A stretch of 64,000 nucleotides of DNA, taken from assembly GCA_041984235.1 (NCBI GenBank), contig JBHIYN010000002.1, forward strand, positions 339,761 to 403,760, in the 5' to 3' direction. The translations under genes were made by a program, and so were the position numbers. The notes below the pieces were generated by a model. The model worked only from the letters and a program-made list of their open reading frames with translations, was not told where the DNA came from and ran no database searches. This DNA is from JBHIYN01 sp041984235. GTDB taxonomy: Bacteria; Pseudomonadota; Gammaproteobacteria; Ga0077536. Positions within the stretch are counted from its first letter, which is position 1, and every line of letters begins with the position of its first letter. Shown piece by piece: positions 21,616 through 33,226 of this stretch.

Positions 21616-22224
21616 TCACGCCCGCCCGGCGCGGGCACTCAGCGCATGCGCGATGCCTGCCGCATTGAGCAGCGCGGCGGTCTCGGCGAGCGGCAGCCCG
21701 ACCACCGCCGAGGGGCTGCCGTCGATGCGCCTGACCAGCGCCCCGCCCAGCCCCTGGATGCCGTAGGCGCCGGCCTTGTCGGCCGGCTCGCCGCTGGCCC
21801 AGTAGGCGTCGATGACGTCGTCACCGAAGGGCACGAACTCGACCGCCGTGGCCACCTCCACCGCGTGCGTCGCGACGCCGGTGACCACCACCACCGCGCT
21901 GACCACGCTGTGCCGGCGTCCGGCCAGGCGCCGCAGCATGGCGCGCGCATGCGCGGCGTCGCGCGGCTTGCCGAACAGCTCACCGTCGATGCTGACGGTG
22001 GTGTCCGCGGCGAGCACGGCGGCAGCGGGAGCGAGGCGCTCGCGCGCCGCCGCCGCTTTCAGTGCGGCGACACGTGCCGTGTAAGCCTCCGGTGTCTCGC
22101 CGCCCAGTGCACGCTCGTCGACATCCGCGGTCACGACCTCGAAGGCGACGCCGAGCACGCCGAGCAGGGCCGCGCGACGCGGCGAGCGCGAGGCGAGATA
22201 GAGCGCTGGGGCGTCTTCGTTCAC
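21616..22224 (-). CDS. maf: Maf family nucleoside triphosphate pyrophosphatase (YhdE type)
   Basis: The protein starts with 'LYLASRSPRRAALL'; the SPRR form is that of the dTTP/UTP-acting YhdE branch rather than YceF. 'VLAADTTVSIDGELFGKP' and 'GAYGIQGLGGALV' are further Maf motifs. It removes non-canonical or excess nucleotides by releasing PPi. Start is GTG at 22224, 202 aa. It follows rlmH by 4 bp, and is convergent with the phosphofructokinase gene with a few bases between stops. Confidence 0.93.
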   Translation of the reverse strand: MNEDAPALYLASRSPRRAALLGVLGVAFEVVTADVDERALGGETPEAYTARVAALKAAAARERLAPAAAVLAADTTVSIDGELFGKPRDAAHARAMLRRLAGRRHSVVSAVVVVTGVATHAVEVATAVEFVPFGDDVIDAYWASGEPADKAGAYGIQGLGGALVRRIDGSPSAVVGLPLAETAALLNAAGIAHALSARAGRA

Positions 22225-22228
22225 CGCT

Positions 22229-22693
22229 TCAGTCCCGGTGGTAGGGGTGGCCTTCGAGAATGCTCCACGCGCGGTAGACCTGCTCCGCCACCAGCACCTG
22301 TACCAGCCAGTGCGGCAGCGTCAGGCGCGACAGCGACCAGCGCGCCGCCGCCGCGTCGAGCACACTCGCGTCGAGGCCGTCGGCGCCGCCGATGGCGAGC
22401 GCGATGCGCGGGTGATCGGCGCGCAGCTCGGCCAGAGCGGCGGCGAACGCGCGACTGTCGTGCTCACGTCCGCGCTCGTCCAGCGCGACCAGGATCCCGC
22501 ACGCGGCGGCGCGGCGCAGCAGGCGTTCGCCTTCCTCGCGCTTGCGTGCCGGCGCGGCGGCCCGTTCGTGGCCGGGCGCGAGATACACGAACTCCAGTGC
22601 GAAGTTCCGCGGCAGGCGTCGCGCGTACTCGTCGGTCGCTTCGCTGACCCAGCGCGGCGGGCGTCGGCTCACGCACAGCACTTCGAGTCGCAT
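22229..22693 (-). CDS. rlmH: 23S rRNA (pseudouridine-1915-N3)-methyltransferase RlmH
   Basis: This SPOUT-fold enzyme methylates pseudouridine 1915 of 23S rRNA on the 70S ribosome. Signature motifs are 'ILVALDERGREHDS', 'IALAIGGADGLD' (SAM-binding knot) and the C-terminal 'LVAEQVYRAWSILEGHPYHR'. The ATG at 22693 gives 154 aa, normal. It is grouped with rsfS and nadD, the standard order. Confidence 0.97.
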   Translation of the reverse strand: MRLEVLCVSRRPPRWVSEATDEYARRLPRNFALEFVYLAPGHERAAAPARKREEGERLLRRAAACGILVALDERGREHDSRAFAAALAELRADHPRIALAIGGADGLDASVLDAAAARWSLSRLTLPHWLVQVLVAEQVYRAWSILEGHPYHRD

Positions 22694-22750
22694 CGTGGTG
22701 GCGGTCGGGACAACGGCCGGCCGGCGCGAACGCTCAGGCCCGGCGCGGAC

Positions 22751-23116
22751 TCACAGGGCGTCGGCCTGGCTCGGCGCGCGATCCTCCCACAGCTTCTCGA
22801 GCTGGTAGAAGTCACGGCAGTCCGGCTGCATGATGTGCACCAGCACGTCACCGAGATCGACCAGCACCCACTCCGCGGCCTGCTCGCCCTCGACCCCCAG
22901 CACCTTCATGCCGGCTTCGCCGGCCGCCTCGCGCACGCGGTCGGTGAGTGCCTTGACCTGGCGCGCCGAGCGCCCCGAGGCGATCAGCATGTAATCGGTG
23001 ATCACGGTCTGGCCACCCACGTCGATGACGCGGATGTCCAGCGCCTTGCCGTCGTCCAGCGCCGCTTCCAGGCGCGCGGCGAGGCGCGCAGAAGCCGGGT
23101 TGGCGGCAGCACTCAC
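22751..23116 (-). CDS. rsfS: Ribosomal silencing factor RsfS
   Basis: RsfS binds ribosomal protein L14 and blocks subunit joining when nutrients are scarce. The conserved blocks 'DIRVIDVGGQTVITDYMLIA' and 'SARQVKALTDRV' plus 'WVLVDLGDVLVHIMQP' are present. Start is GTG at 23116, overlapping the nadD stop. 121 aa. Confidence 0.95.
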   Translation of the reverse strand: MSAAANPASARLAARLEAALDDGKALDIRVIDVGGQTVITDYMLIASGRSARQVKALTDRVREAAGEAGMKVLGVEGEQAAEWVLVDLGDVLVHIMQPDCRDFYQLEKLWEDRAPSQADAL

Positions 23117-23775
23117 GCGCGGTACAGCCCGCGCTCGCGAATCAGGTCGTCGACCGGCTCCGGCACCAGGTAGCGGATGCTGCGTCCGGCGCGCAGGCGC
23201 GTGCGCAGGTCGCTGGAGGCTATCGGCAGCAGGGGAATGTCGAGAAAGTAGACGCGACCGGCCAGGCTGTCATGGAGATCTCCCACGCGCTCAGACTGCG
23301 CATTCGCGGTCAGTTCGTCAAGCCCGGGCAGGGCGGTCTCGTCAGCGGCGGGCCGCGCGACGACGACGAGGTGACACAGGCCGAGCAGTTCGTTCGCACG
23401 GTGCCAGGCGGGCAGGGTCAGGTAGCTGTCCAGCCCCAGCAGCAGGCACAGGGGGTTCAGCGGGAAGCGGGTCCGCATGGCCTCCAGGGTGTCCACCGTG
23501 TAAGTGGTGCCGCCGCGCTCGACTTCCTGGCGGTCGAGCACCAGCGGCGGCCGGGCGACCGCCTCGAGCAGCGCCAGGCGCTCGGCGGCCGGCGCCTGGT
23601 CCGCGGCCCGGTGGCCGGGCTGGTTGAGCGGCAGCAGGCGCACGTGGTCCAGCGCCAGCGCCTCGTACGCTTCCAGCGCGGCACGCAGGTGACCGTTGTG
23701 GACCGGGTCGAAGCTGCCGCCGAACAGGCCAATCGGCGCGCCGCCGGCGCGCGCGCTCACGCCGTTTCCGGGCAC
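23113..23775 (-). CDS. nadD: Nicotinate-nucleotide adenylyltransferase NadD
   Basis: NadD adenylates nicotinate mononucleotide to deamido-NAD. It has the nucleotidyltransferase motif 'IGLFGGSFDPVHNGHL' and the C-terminal 'PIASSDLRTRLRAG' (ISSTxxR-like). Start is GTG at 23775 (220 aa); a second GTG five codons on is also possible. It is coupled to rsfS and lies 7 bp below proA. Confidence 0.96.
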   Translation of the reverse strand: MPGNGVSARAGGAPIGLFGGSFDPVHNGHLRAALEAYEALALDHVRLLPLNQPGHRAADQAPAAERLALLEAVARPPLVLDRQEVERGGTTYTVDTLEAMRTRFPLNPLCLLLGLDSYLTLPAWHRANELLGLCHLVVVARPAADETALPGLDELTANAQSERVGDLHDSLAGRVYFLDIPLLPIASSDLRTRLRAGRSIRYLVPEPVDDLIRERGLYRA

Positions 23776-23782
23776 GTCCGGC

Positions 23783-25072
23783 TCAGCGACGTACGTGACC
23801 GTCGCCGAGCACGATCCACTTCTGCGAGGTCAGTCCCTCGAGACCGACCGGGCCGCGCGCGTGGAACTTGTCGGTGCTGATGCCGATCTCGGCGCCGAGT
23901 CCGTACTCGAAGCCGTCGGCGAAGCGGGTCGAGGCGTTGACCACCACCGAGCTCGAATCGACCTCGTTGAGGAACCGCCGCGCGTGGCCGAGATCCTCGG
24001 TGACGATGGCGTCGGTGTGCATCGAGCCATACTGGCGGATGTGCGCAATCGCCGCGTCCAGGTCGTCGACGATACGTACGGCCAGGATCGGCGCGAGGTA
24101 CTCCGCGTACCAGTCGTCTTCGCTGGCGGCGATGATCGCATCACCGAAGGCACGCGTGCGCTCGCAGCCGCGCAGCTCCACCCCGGCCTCGCGGTAGGCC
24201 GCGAACAGGTCCGGGAACACCGCCGCGGCCGCCGCCGGCGTCGCCAGCAGGGTCTCCATGGTGTTGCAGGTGCCATAGCGCTGGGTCTTGGCGTTGAGTG
24301 CGATCGCGTGCGCCTTGGCCGGATCGGCGGCGTCGTCCAGGAACACGTGGCAAACGCCGTCGAGGTGCTTGATCACGGGCATGCGCGCCTCGCGACTGAC
24401 GCGTTCGATGAGCCCCTTGCCGCCACGTGGCACGATGACGTCGATGTCATCGGCAGCCGCCAGCATGGCGCCAACCGCGGCGCGATCGGTAGTGCCTATG
24501 ACCTGCACCGCGTCGCCGGGCAGCCCCGCCTCCTCAAGTCCCGCGCTGACGCACTCGGCGATGACGCGATTGGAGCGCTGCGCCTCGGAGCCGCCGCGCA
24601 GCAGCGCCGCGTTGCCGGCTTTCAGGCACAGCGCGGCAGCGTCGGCGGTGACGTTGGGGCGCGACTCGTAGATGATGCCGACCACGCCCAGCGGCACGCG
24701 CATGCGCCCGACCTGGATCCCGCTGGGGCGGTAATCGAGATCGGTTATCGCGCCGATCGGATCGGGCAGCTCGGCGACCTGTGTCACGCCCTCGGCCATC
24801 GCTTCGACGCGCGCGTCGTCGAGCTCGAGGCGGTCGAGCAGGGCCGCGTCCAGCCCGCCGGCACGCGCCGCCGCGAGGTCTTCGGCGTTGGCCGCGAGGA
24901 TGCGCGCACGGGCGGCGCGCAGGGTCGCGGCGATCTCGCCCAGGGCGCGGTTCTTGTCCGCCGTCGAGGCGCGCGCCATGGCCACGCTGGCGCGGCGCGC
25001 GGCGCGCGCGAGTCCCGCCACGTGGGTGGCGACATCGTCTTCGACGGTTGCGTGGGTGGCCAGGTTGTCCAT
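23783..25072 (-). CDS. proA: Glutamate-5-semialdehyde dehydrogenase ProA
   Basis: ProA reduces glutamyl-5-phosphate to the semialdehyde in proline synthesis. The aldehyde-dehydrogenase-fold protein shows 'GVVGIIYESRPNVTADAAAL', the catalytic-Cys segment 'KTQRYGTCNTMETLL' and 'STRFADGFEYGLGAEIGIST'. The ATG at 25072 gives 429 aa. No proB is adjacent. Confidence 0.97.
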   Translation of the reverse strand: MDNLATHATVEDDVATHVAGLARAARRASVAMARASTADKNRALGEIAATLRAARARILAANAEDLAAARAGGLDAALLDRLELDDARVEAMAEGVTQVAELPDPIGAITDLDYRPSGIQVGRMRVPLGVVGIIYESRPNVTADAAALCLKAGNAALLRGGSEAQRSNRVIAECVSAGLEEAGLPGDAVQVIGTTDRAAVGAMLAAADDIDVIVPRGGKGLIERVSREARMPVIKHLDGVCHVFLDDAADPAKAHAIALNAKTQRYGTCNTMETLLATPAAAAAVFPDLFAAYREAGVELRGCERTRAFGDAIIAASEDDWYAEYLAPILAVRIVDDLDAAIAHIRQYGSMHTDAIVTEDLGHARRFLNEVDSSSVVVNASTRFADGFEYGLGAEIGISTDKFHARGPVGLEGLTSQKWIVLGDGHVRR

Positions 25073-25082
25073 CGGCAGGGAC

Positions 25083-26132
25083 TCAGTTCGGGGTCGGTTG
25101 GTCGGCGAACCCGGCCGCGCGTCGCACGCCGCAGATACGCAGCGCGAGCAGCTCGAGCTCGTCCCACGGCGCGCCGGGGCGCCCGCCCTTGATTACGGTA
25201 TCGAGCCGGTTAGCGTACGCCAGCAGGTCGAGCATTGCATCCCCGTCATGGCGTTCGAGCATGCCGCGCACCAGCGCGCGGCGCGACTGCCACACGTGGT
25301 AGTCCTCGATCACGCGCGCCACCGGCTGCCCGCGCGCGACGGCCGTGGCCATGGCCGCGAGCTGGCGCAGCTCGCGGCCCAGCGCCCAGTTGACGATGAC
25401 CGGCTCGGTGCCCTCCTCGCGCAGTCCGCGCAGCACGCGCAGGGCGCGCAGGGCGTCGCGCGCGAGCACGGCGTCGACGAACTGGAAGGGGTCATAGCGC
25501 GCGCTGTCGGTGACCGCGGCCAGCACCGCGCGCGCGTCGATGGACTCGGCATCGACCACCAGGCAGAGCTTCTCCACCTCCTGTGCCGCGGCCAGCAGGT
25601 TGCCCTCGACACGCTCGGCGATGAGCGCGGCCGCGTCGCCCGACAGGCGCTTGCCGTGACGCGCCGCGCGGCGGTTCAGCCAGCCCGGCAGATCGCGCGC
25701 CTTCAGGTCGCGCGAGGCGACGCACACCGCGCCCTTCTCCAGCGCTTTGAACCAGCGCGTGCGCCGCGCCGCACCGTCGAGCTTGCCGGCGACGACCACG
25801 TGCACGTCGTCTCCCTCGCCGCGCGCGGCGAGCTCGGCCAGCCACTCGCCGCCGGCCTTGTCCGGCTTGCGCGAGCCGAGGCGAATTTCGATCAGGCGGC
25901 GCTCGGCGAACAGCGACATCGCGCCACTCTCGCCGCGCACCGCCTGCCAATCAGCCGCGCTCTCGATGGTGAAGGCGAGGCGTTCGCTGATGCCATCTGC
26001 GGTGGCGCGCCGGCGCAGGGCGTCGCCGCATTCGGTCAGCTGCAGCGGCTCCTCGCCGTACAGGAAGTAGCAGGGCGCCAGCGGTGCGGGCTTCTGCAAC
26101 CGCTCGAGCAGACGATCGACGGTGAGCTGCAT
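25083..26132 (-). CDS. holA: DNA polymerase III subunit delta
   Basis: This is the clamp-loader 'wrench' subunit that opens the beta ring. The N-terminus 'LAPCYFLYGEEPLQLTECGD' and 'SLFAERRLIEIRL' are typical of HolA. The ATG at 26132 gives 349 aa; in-frame sequence upstream overlaps lptE and is discarded. It follows lptE and leuS on the same strand, the conserved gammaproteobacterial order. Confidence 0.95.
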   Translation of the reverse strand: MQLTVDRLLERLQKPAPLAPCYFLYGEEPLQLTECGDALRRRATADGISERLAFTIESAADWQAVRGESGAMSLFAERRLIEIRLGSRKPDKAGGEWLAELAARGEGDDVHVVVAGKLDGAARRTRWFKALEKGAVCVASRDLKARDLPGWLNRRAARHGKRLSGDAAALIAERVEGNLLAAAQEVEKLCLVVDAESIDARAVLAAVTDSARYDPFQFVDAVLARDALRALRVLRGLREEGTEPVIVNWALGRELRQLAAMATAVARGQPVARVIEDYHVWQSRRALVRGMLERHDGDAMLDLLAYANRLDTVIKGGRPGAPWDELELLALRICGVRRAAGFADQPTPN

Positions 26133-26157
26133 GGGTCGCGGCTGCGCGGATCCGCGC

Positions 26158-26670
26158 TCAGGTCTTGGGCGGCGGCTCCGCCTGCTGCAGGCGGAACACC
26201 ATGGTCGTCGCGGCAATCTCGGCCAGGTCGCGCTGCACGAGGTTGTCCTGCTCGGTGGTGCCGAGCAGCGAGCCCTCGTCGAAGATGTAGTCCACTTCCC
26301 AGGTCCCGGTCTCGCGCGGCACTACCAGCACGCCGTCACCGCGCCGCACGCTGAACTCCGCGGCCAGCCCGAGCTCGATCTCGCGCACCTTGCCGGTGTC
26401 GGGATCGATGGAGAGGATACGCCGATCATAGCGCTCGTTGCTGATCTCGATGACGAAATCGGCGTTGGCGCGGTCGCGGACGACGCGGGCGCCGCGGTTG
26501 ACCAGCTCGCGCACGACCGCCGTGCCGACGGTGTAGGCGTTGCCGTAGCGCACGTGCACGCGGTAGTCGACCGCGGAGTTCTCGCCGGTGCCGCGCAGGT
26601 GCCAGCCGCCGCAGGCGCTGAGCGCGAGCAGGGCGACAAGGGCGATGGCGGCGATGAATGGCTTCGGCAT
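26158..26670 (-). CDS. lptE: LPS-assembly lipoprotein LptE
   Basis: LptE is the outer-membrane lipoprotein that plugs the LptD barrel in the LPS translocon. It has a signal peptide with lipobox 'LLALSACGGWHLRG' and the conserved 'WHLRG' that follows it in this family. Length 170 aa. It lies between leuS and holA, which supports the call. Confidence 0.94.
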   Translation of the reverse strand: MPKPFIAAIALVALLALSACGGWHLRGTGENSAVDYRVHVRYGNAYTVGTAVVRELVNRGARVVRDRANADFVIEISNERYDRRILSIDPDTGKVREIELGLAAEFSVRRGDGVLVVPRETGTWEVDYIFDEGSLLGTTEQDNLVQRDLAEIAATTMVFRLQQAEPPPKT

Positions 26671-26685
26671 GACGTTCGCTGGCGC

Positions 26686-29295
<2,610 letters not shown>

Positions 29296-29442
29296 GGGTT
29301 CAACCCGCCCCCGCGGGCGGCCTTGTGCTGGCTGTGAGTCGGAAAGCGGCGCCCGCCGGGGCGCCGTACGCGGCCCCGGATCGGGACGCGAAAAGCGCCC
29401 GGTGGCGGGCCGGCGAGAATAACGCAAGGCCCTGAAATGCGC

Positions 29443-29476
29443 AAAAAAAAGCCGGCGCCAGGGATTCGGCGCCGGC
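29443..29476 (-). terminator. Rho-independent terminator of the ComEA-like gene
   Basis: On the minus strand the hairpin GCCGGCGCC / GGCGCCGGC (29451-29476) is followed by a run of eight U (A-run at 29443-29450). It lies 34 bp beyond the stop of the 29510-29779 gene and would separate it from leuS. Confidence 0.85.
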
Positions 29477-29509
29477 CGCGGCCCGGGAGGCCGAGGAGGG
29501 TTCGGGGGA

Positions 29510-29779
29510 TCAGGGCGAGGCGGCGGTGACGCGGTCGCGGTTGCGGTCCAGCGTGGCCGCGCCGATACCTTTGATCAGCAGCAGGTCGTCGACCGTCCTG
29601 AACGGCCCGTGCTCGGCACGATGGGCGACGATGGCGGCCGCCTTGCCGGGCCCGATGCCGACCATGGCCGCGGCCAGGGTCTCCGCATCGGCGGTGTTGA
29701 GGTTGATGCGCTCGGCGGCGCCGAGCGCGAGACTGGCGAGCAGCAGGACCAGCGCCAGGGGGGTCTTGAAGGTGGACAT
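29510..29779 (-). CDS. ComEA-like helix-hairpin-helix protein
   Basis: This 89-aa secreted protein has an N-terminal signal peptide (residues 1-24) then a double HhH domain: 'INLNTADAETLAAAMVGIGP' and 'LLLIKGIGAATLDRN'. Small proteins of this type are related to the DNA-binding part of ComEA in competence, but many occur without uptake machinery, so the role is uncertain. A clear AAAGGAG ribosome-binding site supports the ATG at 29779. Confidence 0.85.
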   Translation of the reverse strand: MSTFKTPLALVLLLASLALGAAERINLNTADAETLAAAMVGIGPGKAAAIVAHRAEHGPFRTVDDLLLIKGIGAATLDRNRDRVTAASP

Positions 29780-29989
29780 ATCCTTGTCTCCTTTAGTTTT
29801 CCAGGGTGCCCCGGCCGCGCCGCGGCAGGGCGCCTGCGCCGCGGACGACGGCAGGTTCAGACTACGGCGCCGGCGGCCTGCGCGCGAGCACGACGCGGGT
29901 CGGAAAGCGCATCCCCAGGCAGGACATTTTCCCGGATTCGTCACGATCCGGCGGCCTTTGGTCCCGGAATGATGACGATCGCGTGCTAT

Positions 29990-30010
29990 TTTTCATTAAC
30001 CCGTAACAAT
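29990..30010 (+). promoter_or_regulatory. Pho-box-like site before phoB
   Basis: TTTTCAT (29990-29996) and CCGTAAC (30001-30007) are spaced as PhoB half-sites (CTGTCAT-type, 11-bp repeat), and a -10-like TATGTA starts at 30016. The second half-site with its AAT tail resembles that of the stronger site before pstC. This suggests autoregulation of phoBR. Confidence 0.5.
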
Positions 30011-30059
30011 CGCCCTATGTAATGCGCGTCACCGGTTCGTCCACCACCCAGCGTTCAGC

Positions 30060-30752
30060 ATGAGCACCAATATCCTGATCGTCGAAGACGAGCCCGCCAT
30101 CCGCCAGATGCTCAGCTTCACCCTCGCCGGGGACGGCTACAGCTCGGTGGAGGCGGGTGACGTGGAGGCGGCCAACCAGGTCATGAAAACGGTGATGCCC
30201 GATCTCATCCTGCTCGACTGGATGCTGCCGGGCCTGTCCGGCCTCGATTTCGCGCGCCGCCTCAAGCGCGACCCGCGCACCAGCACCATCCCGATCATCA
30301 TCCTCACCGCCAAGGGCGAAGAGAACGACAAGGTGCGCGGCCTGGACAGCGGCGCCGACGATTTCGTCACCAAGCCGTTCTCCACCCGCGAGCTGCTGGC
30401 GCGCGTGCGCGCGGTCATCCGCCGCACCCAGGCGCCGCCCGACCCGGACGTGCTCAGCGCCGGCCCGCTGACGGTGGACCTCGGCAGCAACCGCATTCAG
30501 CACAACGGCGCCAACATCGAGCTCAGCCCGACCGAGTTCCGGCTGCTGCACTTCTTCGTCACCCACCCCGAGCGGGTGCACTCGCGCGGCCAGCTGCTGG
30601 ACGCGGTGTGGGGCGCCAATGCCTACATCGAGGAGCGCACCGTGGACGTGCACATCCGGCGTCTGCGCAAGCTGCTCGCGCCGCACGGCTGCGACATCTA
30701 CATCCAGACCGTGCGCAGCGTCGGCTACCGCTTCTCCACTCAAATCGATTGA
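30060..30752 (+). CDS. phoB: Phosphate regulon response regulator PhoB
   Basis: This OmpR-family regulator has a receiver domain with phospho-acceptor Asp53 in 'LILLDWMLPG' and Lys in 'FVTKPFSTRELLARV', and a winged-helix DNA-binding domain ending 'RSVGYRF'. The match to PhoB rather than other family members comes from the overall sequence and from phoR, phoU and pst genes next door. Activated by PhoR at low phosphate. 230 aa. Confidence 0.95.
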   Translation: MSTNILIVEDEPAIRQMLSFTLAGDGYSSVEAGDVEAANQVMKTVMPDLILLDWMLPGLSGLDFARRLKRDPRTSTIPIIILTAKGEENDKVRGLDSGADDFVTKPFSTRELLARVRAVIRRTQAPPDPDVLSAGPLTVDLGSNRIQHNGANIELSPTEFRLLHFFVTHPERVHSRGQLLDAVWGANAYIEERTVDVHIRRLRKLLAPHGCDIYIQTVRSVGYRFSTQID

Positions 30753-30842
30753 CCACGGTCAGGTGCGCACGGCGCGCCGCTTCTTTCAGGCCCGCGAAAA
30801 GACCATAATCACACCGATCGCGGACGGCTGCGCAGGTCGCAG

Positions 30843-32177
30843 ATGCAACTCAGGGACTTCCTCCGACTGTTGGGCTTCCTCGCCGGCGGGCTGCTGATCG
30901 GGCTCGCCGTGGGCGCCGTGGCGTGGACGCTGTGCGCCGCGCTGCTCGCCTACGTCGCGCTGCTGCATGGCGATCTCGGCCGCCTGCTCGCCTGGCTGCG
31001 CCAGCACAAGCGTCACGAGCCCCCCGAGCGCCCGGGCGTGTTCGAGGATCTCACGCTCGAGATCGACTACCTGCGCGAGCGGCACAAGAAGCGCAAGAAG
31101 AAGCTCGCCAACTACCTCAAGCAGTTCCAGCAGGCGACCCGCGCACTGCCCGATGCCACCGTGGTGCTGGACACCCACGACGAGGTGCGCTGGGCCAACG
31201 GCGCGGCGGCGCGCGACCTCGGCATCCGCTGGCCGGACGACGTCGGCCAGCGCATCACCAACCTGGTGCGCGAGCCCAAGCTGCGCAGCTTCATCGAGCA
31301 GCAGTCCGACGACCTCTCGCGCACCATCGAGATCGAGAGCCCGACCAACGCCGAACGCCAGTTGAGCGTGCTGACCGCGCCCTACGGCAACGACCAGCGC
31401 ATCCTGGTCGCGCGCGACATCACCCAGCTGCACCGCGCCAACCAGATCCGCAGCGACTTCGTGGCCAACGTCTCGCACGAGCTGCGCACCCCGATCACGG
31501 TGTTTCGCGGCTACCTCGAGAACCTCGCCGAGCGCAGCAGCGAAGCGCCGCCGGGCTGGCAGCCGGCGCTGGAGCAGATGGCACTGCACGCCGAGCGCAT
31601 GCGCGGACTGGTCGAGGAGCTGCTGCTGCTGTCCAGCCTCGAGGCGGAGGACACGGTGCCGGATCCGGCCGCGGTCGACGTGCCCGGCCTGATCGCCGAG
31701 ATCCACGACCGCGCGCGCGAGCTGTCGGGCGACAAGGAGCACCTGTTCTCACTCGAGGTCGACGGCGAGGTGCGCGTCAACGGCGCACGCAACGAGCTCT
31801 ACAGCGCCTTCTCCAACCTGGTCTTCAATGCCGTGCAGTACACCGAGGCGCGCGGCATCATCCGCGTGCGCTGGTACCGTGATGGGGCCGGCGCCCATTT
31901 CAGCGTCGAGGACAACGGCATCGGCGTCGCCGAGGAGCACCTGCCGCGCCTGACCGAACGCTTCTACCGCGTCGACAGCTCGCGCCGGCGTCTCGACGGC
32001 CTCGGCGGCACCGGCCTCGGCCTGGCCATCGTCAAGCACGTGCTGGCGCGCCACGGTGCGAGCCTGTCGATTGTGAGCGAGCCCGGCCGCGGCAGCACCT
32101 TCAGCGCCGACTTTCCGCCCGAGACCGTGGTCGACGAGGCCGCGGTCGATCGCCGCAGCGCACGCGGCGGGGCGTAA
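30843..32177 (+). CDS. phoR: Phosphate regulon sensor histidine kinase PhoR
   Basis: The protein has an N-terminal membrane region (about residues 8-42), a basic linker, a PAS domain (~100-200), the H-box 'FVANVSHELRTPITVF' and an ATPase domain with 'SAFSNLVFNAVQYT', 'VEDNGIGV' and 'GGTGLGLAIVKHVL'. This layout with little or no periplasmic domain is that of PhoR, which senses phosphate through PstSCAB and PhoU. It is 90 bp downstream of phoB. 444 aa. Confidence 0.95.
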   Translation: MQLRDFLRLLGFLAGGLLIGLAVGAVAWTLCAALLAYVALLHGDLGRLLAWLRQHKRHEPPERPGVFEDLTLEIDYLRERHKKRKKKLANYLKQFQQATRALPDATVVLDTHDEVRWANGAAARDLGIRWPDDVGQRITNLVREPKLRSFIEQQSDDLSRTIEIESPTNAERQLSVLTAPYGNDQRILVARDITQLHRANQIRSDFVANVSHELRTPITVFRGYLENLAERSSEAPPGWQPALEQMALHAERMRGLVEELLLLSSLEAEDTVPDPAAVDVPGLIAEIHDRARELSGDKEHLFSLEVDGEVRVNGARNELYSAFSNLVFNAVQYTEARGIIRVRWYRDGAGAHFSVEDNGIGVAEEHLPRLTERFYRVDSSRRRLDGLGGTGLGLAIVKHVLARHGASLSIVSEPGRGSTFSADFPPETVVDEAAVDRRSARGGA

Positions 32178-32193
32178 AGCCGCCGGCGCCGGC

Positions 32194-32922
32194 TCAGCCG
32201 CGGTTGCGGCCGGCCTGGAGCTCCTGCTCGACCTGCTCCAGCGCGACGTGGCGCACGTCCTTGCCTTCGACCAGGTAGATGACGTTCTCGCAGATGTTGC
32301 GCGCGTGATCGCCGATCCGTTCCAGCGCACGCACCGCCAGCACCGCGTCCAGCACCGGTGAGATGGCGCGTGCGTCCTCCATCATGTAGGTGATGAGGTG
32401 GCGCATGATGACGTCGGTCTCGACGTCCACCTCGCGATCCTCCTGCGCCACCTCGAAGGCCGACTTGGAGTCCATGCGCGCGAAGGCGTCGAGCGCGGCG
32501 CGCACCATGCGGCGCACGTGGTGGCCCATCGGCAGCATGCCGACGTAGTAGGAGTTCATCGCCCCGACCGAGGACAGGTTGAGGATCAGCCGCGCGATCT
32601 TCTCCGCCTCGTCACCGATGCGTTCCAGGTCGGTGATGGTCTTGCTGACCGCCAGCACCAGCCTGAGATCGCCCGCCGCCGGCTGCCGCCTGAGCAGGAT
32701 CTCGGTGCAGTCGCTGTCGATCTCGACCTCCAGCGCGTTGACCTTGAAGTCGTTGACCGCGACGTACTCCGCGGCCTCGAAGTCGCCCCGCGCGAGGGTA
32801 TCCAGCACCTTCTGCAGGTGGTCCTCGACCAGCCCGCCCATGGCGAGCACCTTGGAACGGATGTCCTCCAGCTCCTTGTCGAACTGCTGGGAAATATGGT
32901 GCGGCAAGCGTGATGTCGCCAT
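32194..32922 (-). CDS. phoU: Phosphate signalling protein PhoU
   Basis: This all-helical protein has two PhoU repeats (for example 'IARLILNLSSVGAMNSYY' in the first part) and restrains PhoR when phosphate is plentiful through contact with PstB. The ATG at 32922 follows a GAGAGAGA ribosome-binding site. 242 aa. It is the last gene of the minus-strand pstC-pstA-pstB-phoU set and ends 16 bp from the convergent phoR stop. Confidence 0.95.
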   Translation of the reverse strand: MATSRLPHHISQQFDKELEDIRSKVLAMGGLVEDHLQKVLDTLARGDFEAAEYVAVNDFKVNALEVEIDSDCTEILLRRQPAAGDLRLVLAVSKTITDLERIGDEAEKIARLILNLSSVGAMNSYYVGMLPMGHHVRRMVRAALDAFARMDSKSAFEVAQEDREVDVETDVIMRHLITYMMEDARAISPVLDAVLAVRALERIGDHARNICENVIYLVEGKDVRHVALEQVEQELQAGRNRG

Positions 32923-33082
32923 TTAATTTCTCTCTCTCGCGCCGCGGCGCGAGTCAAAATATCTTCTTTCAGCGCCTGGTTTCGGGCGAATCCGCGTCAG
33001 GGCGAGCGATCAAGTTCGAGGGCAAGGCGCGGGCTTACTCGTAACTGATGCTGCACTCCTCACTTCGGGGCCATTTGGAGCC

Positions 33083-33226
33083 AAAAATCGTTGCTCAGGT
33101 GAGCGAGCAGGGACGAGCGCAAGGCGCGAAGTCTCCGAGGAGCGCAGCCTACATCAGTAGGTGAGCACCGCAGGAGGCTTCGCAACGCCGCGATCGCCCC
33201 GCGCAGCCGCCTGAGCAATGATTTTT
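33083..33226. repeat. Single copy of the 150-bp hairpin repeat family, with terminal inverted repeats
   Basis: The phoU-pstB gap (302 bp) holds no gene. Arms at 33083-33099 and 33210-33226 (CCTGAGCAATGATTTTT type) are imperfect inverted repeats. The interior, read on the minus strand, is collinear with the tandem array at 43.3-44.1 kb. It includes the hairpin CCTAC-ATCA-GTAGG at 33148-33161. The pstB stop codon starts in the right arm. Confidence 0.75.
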
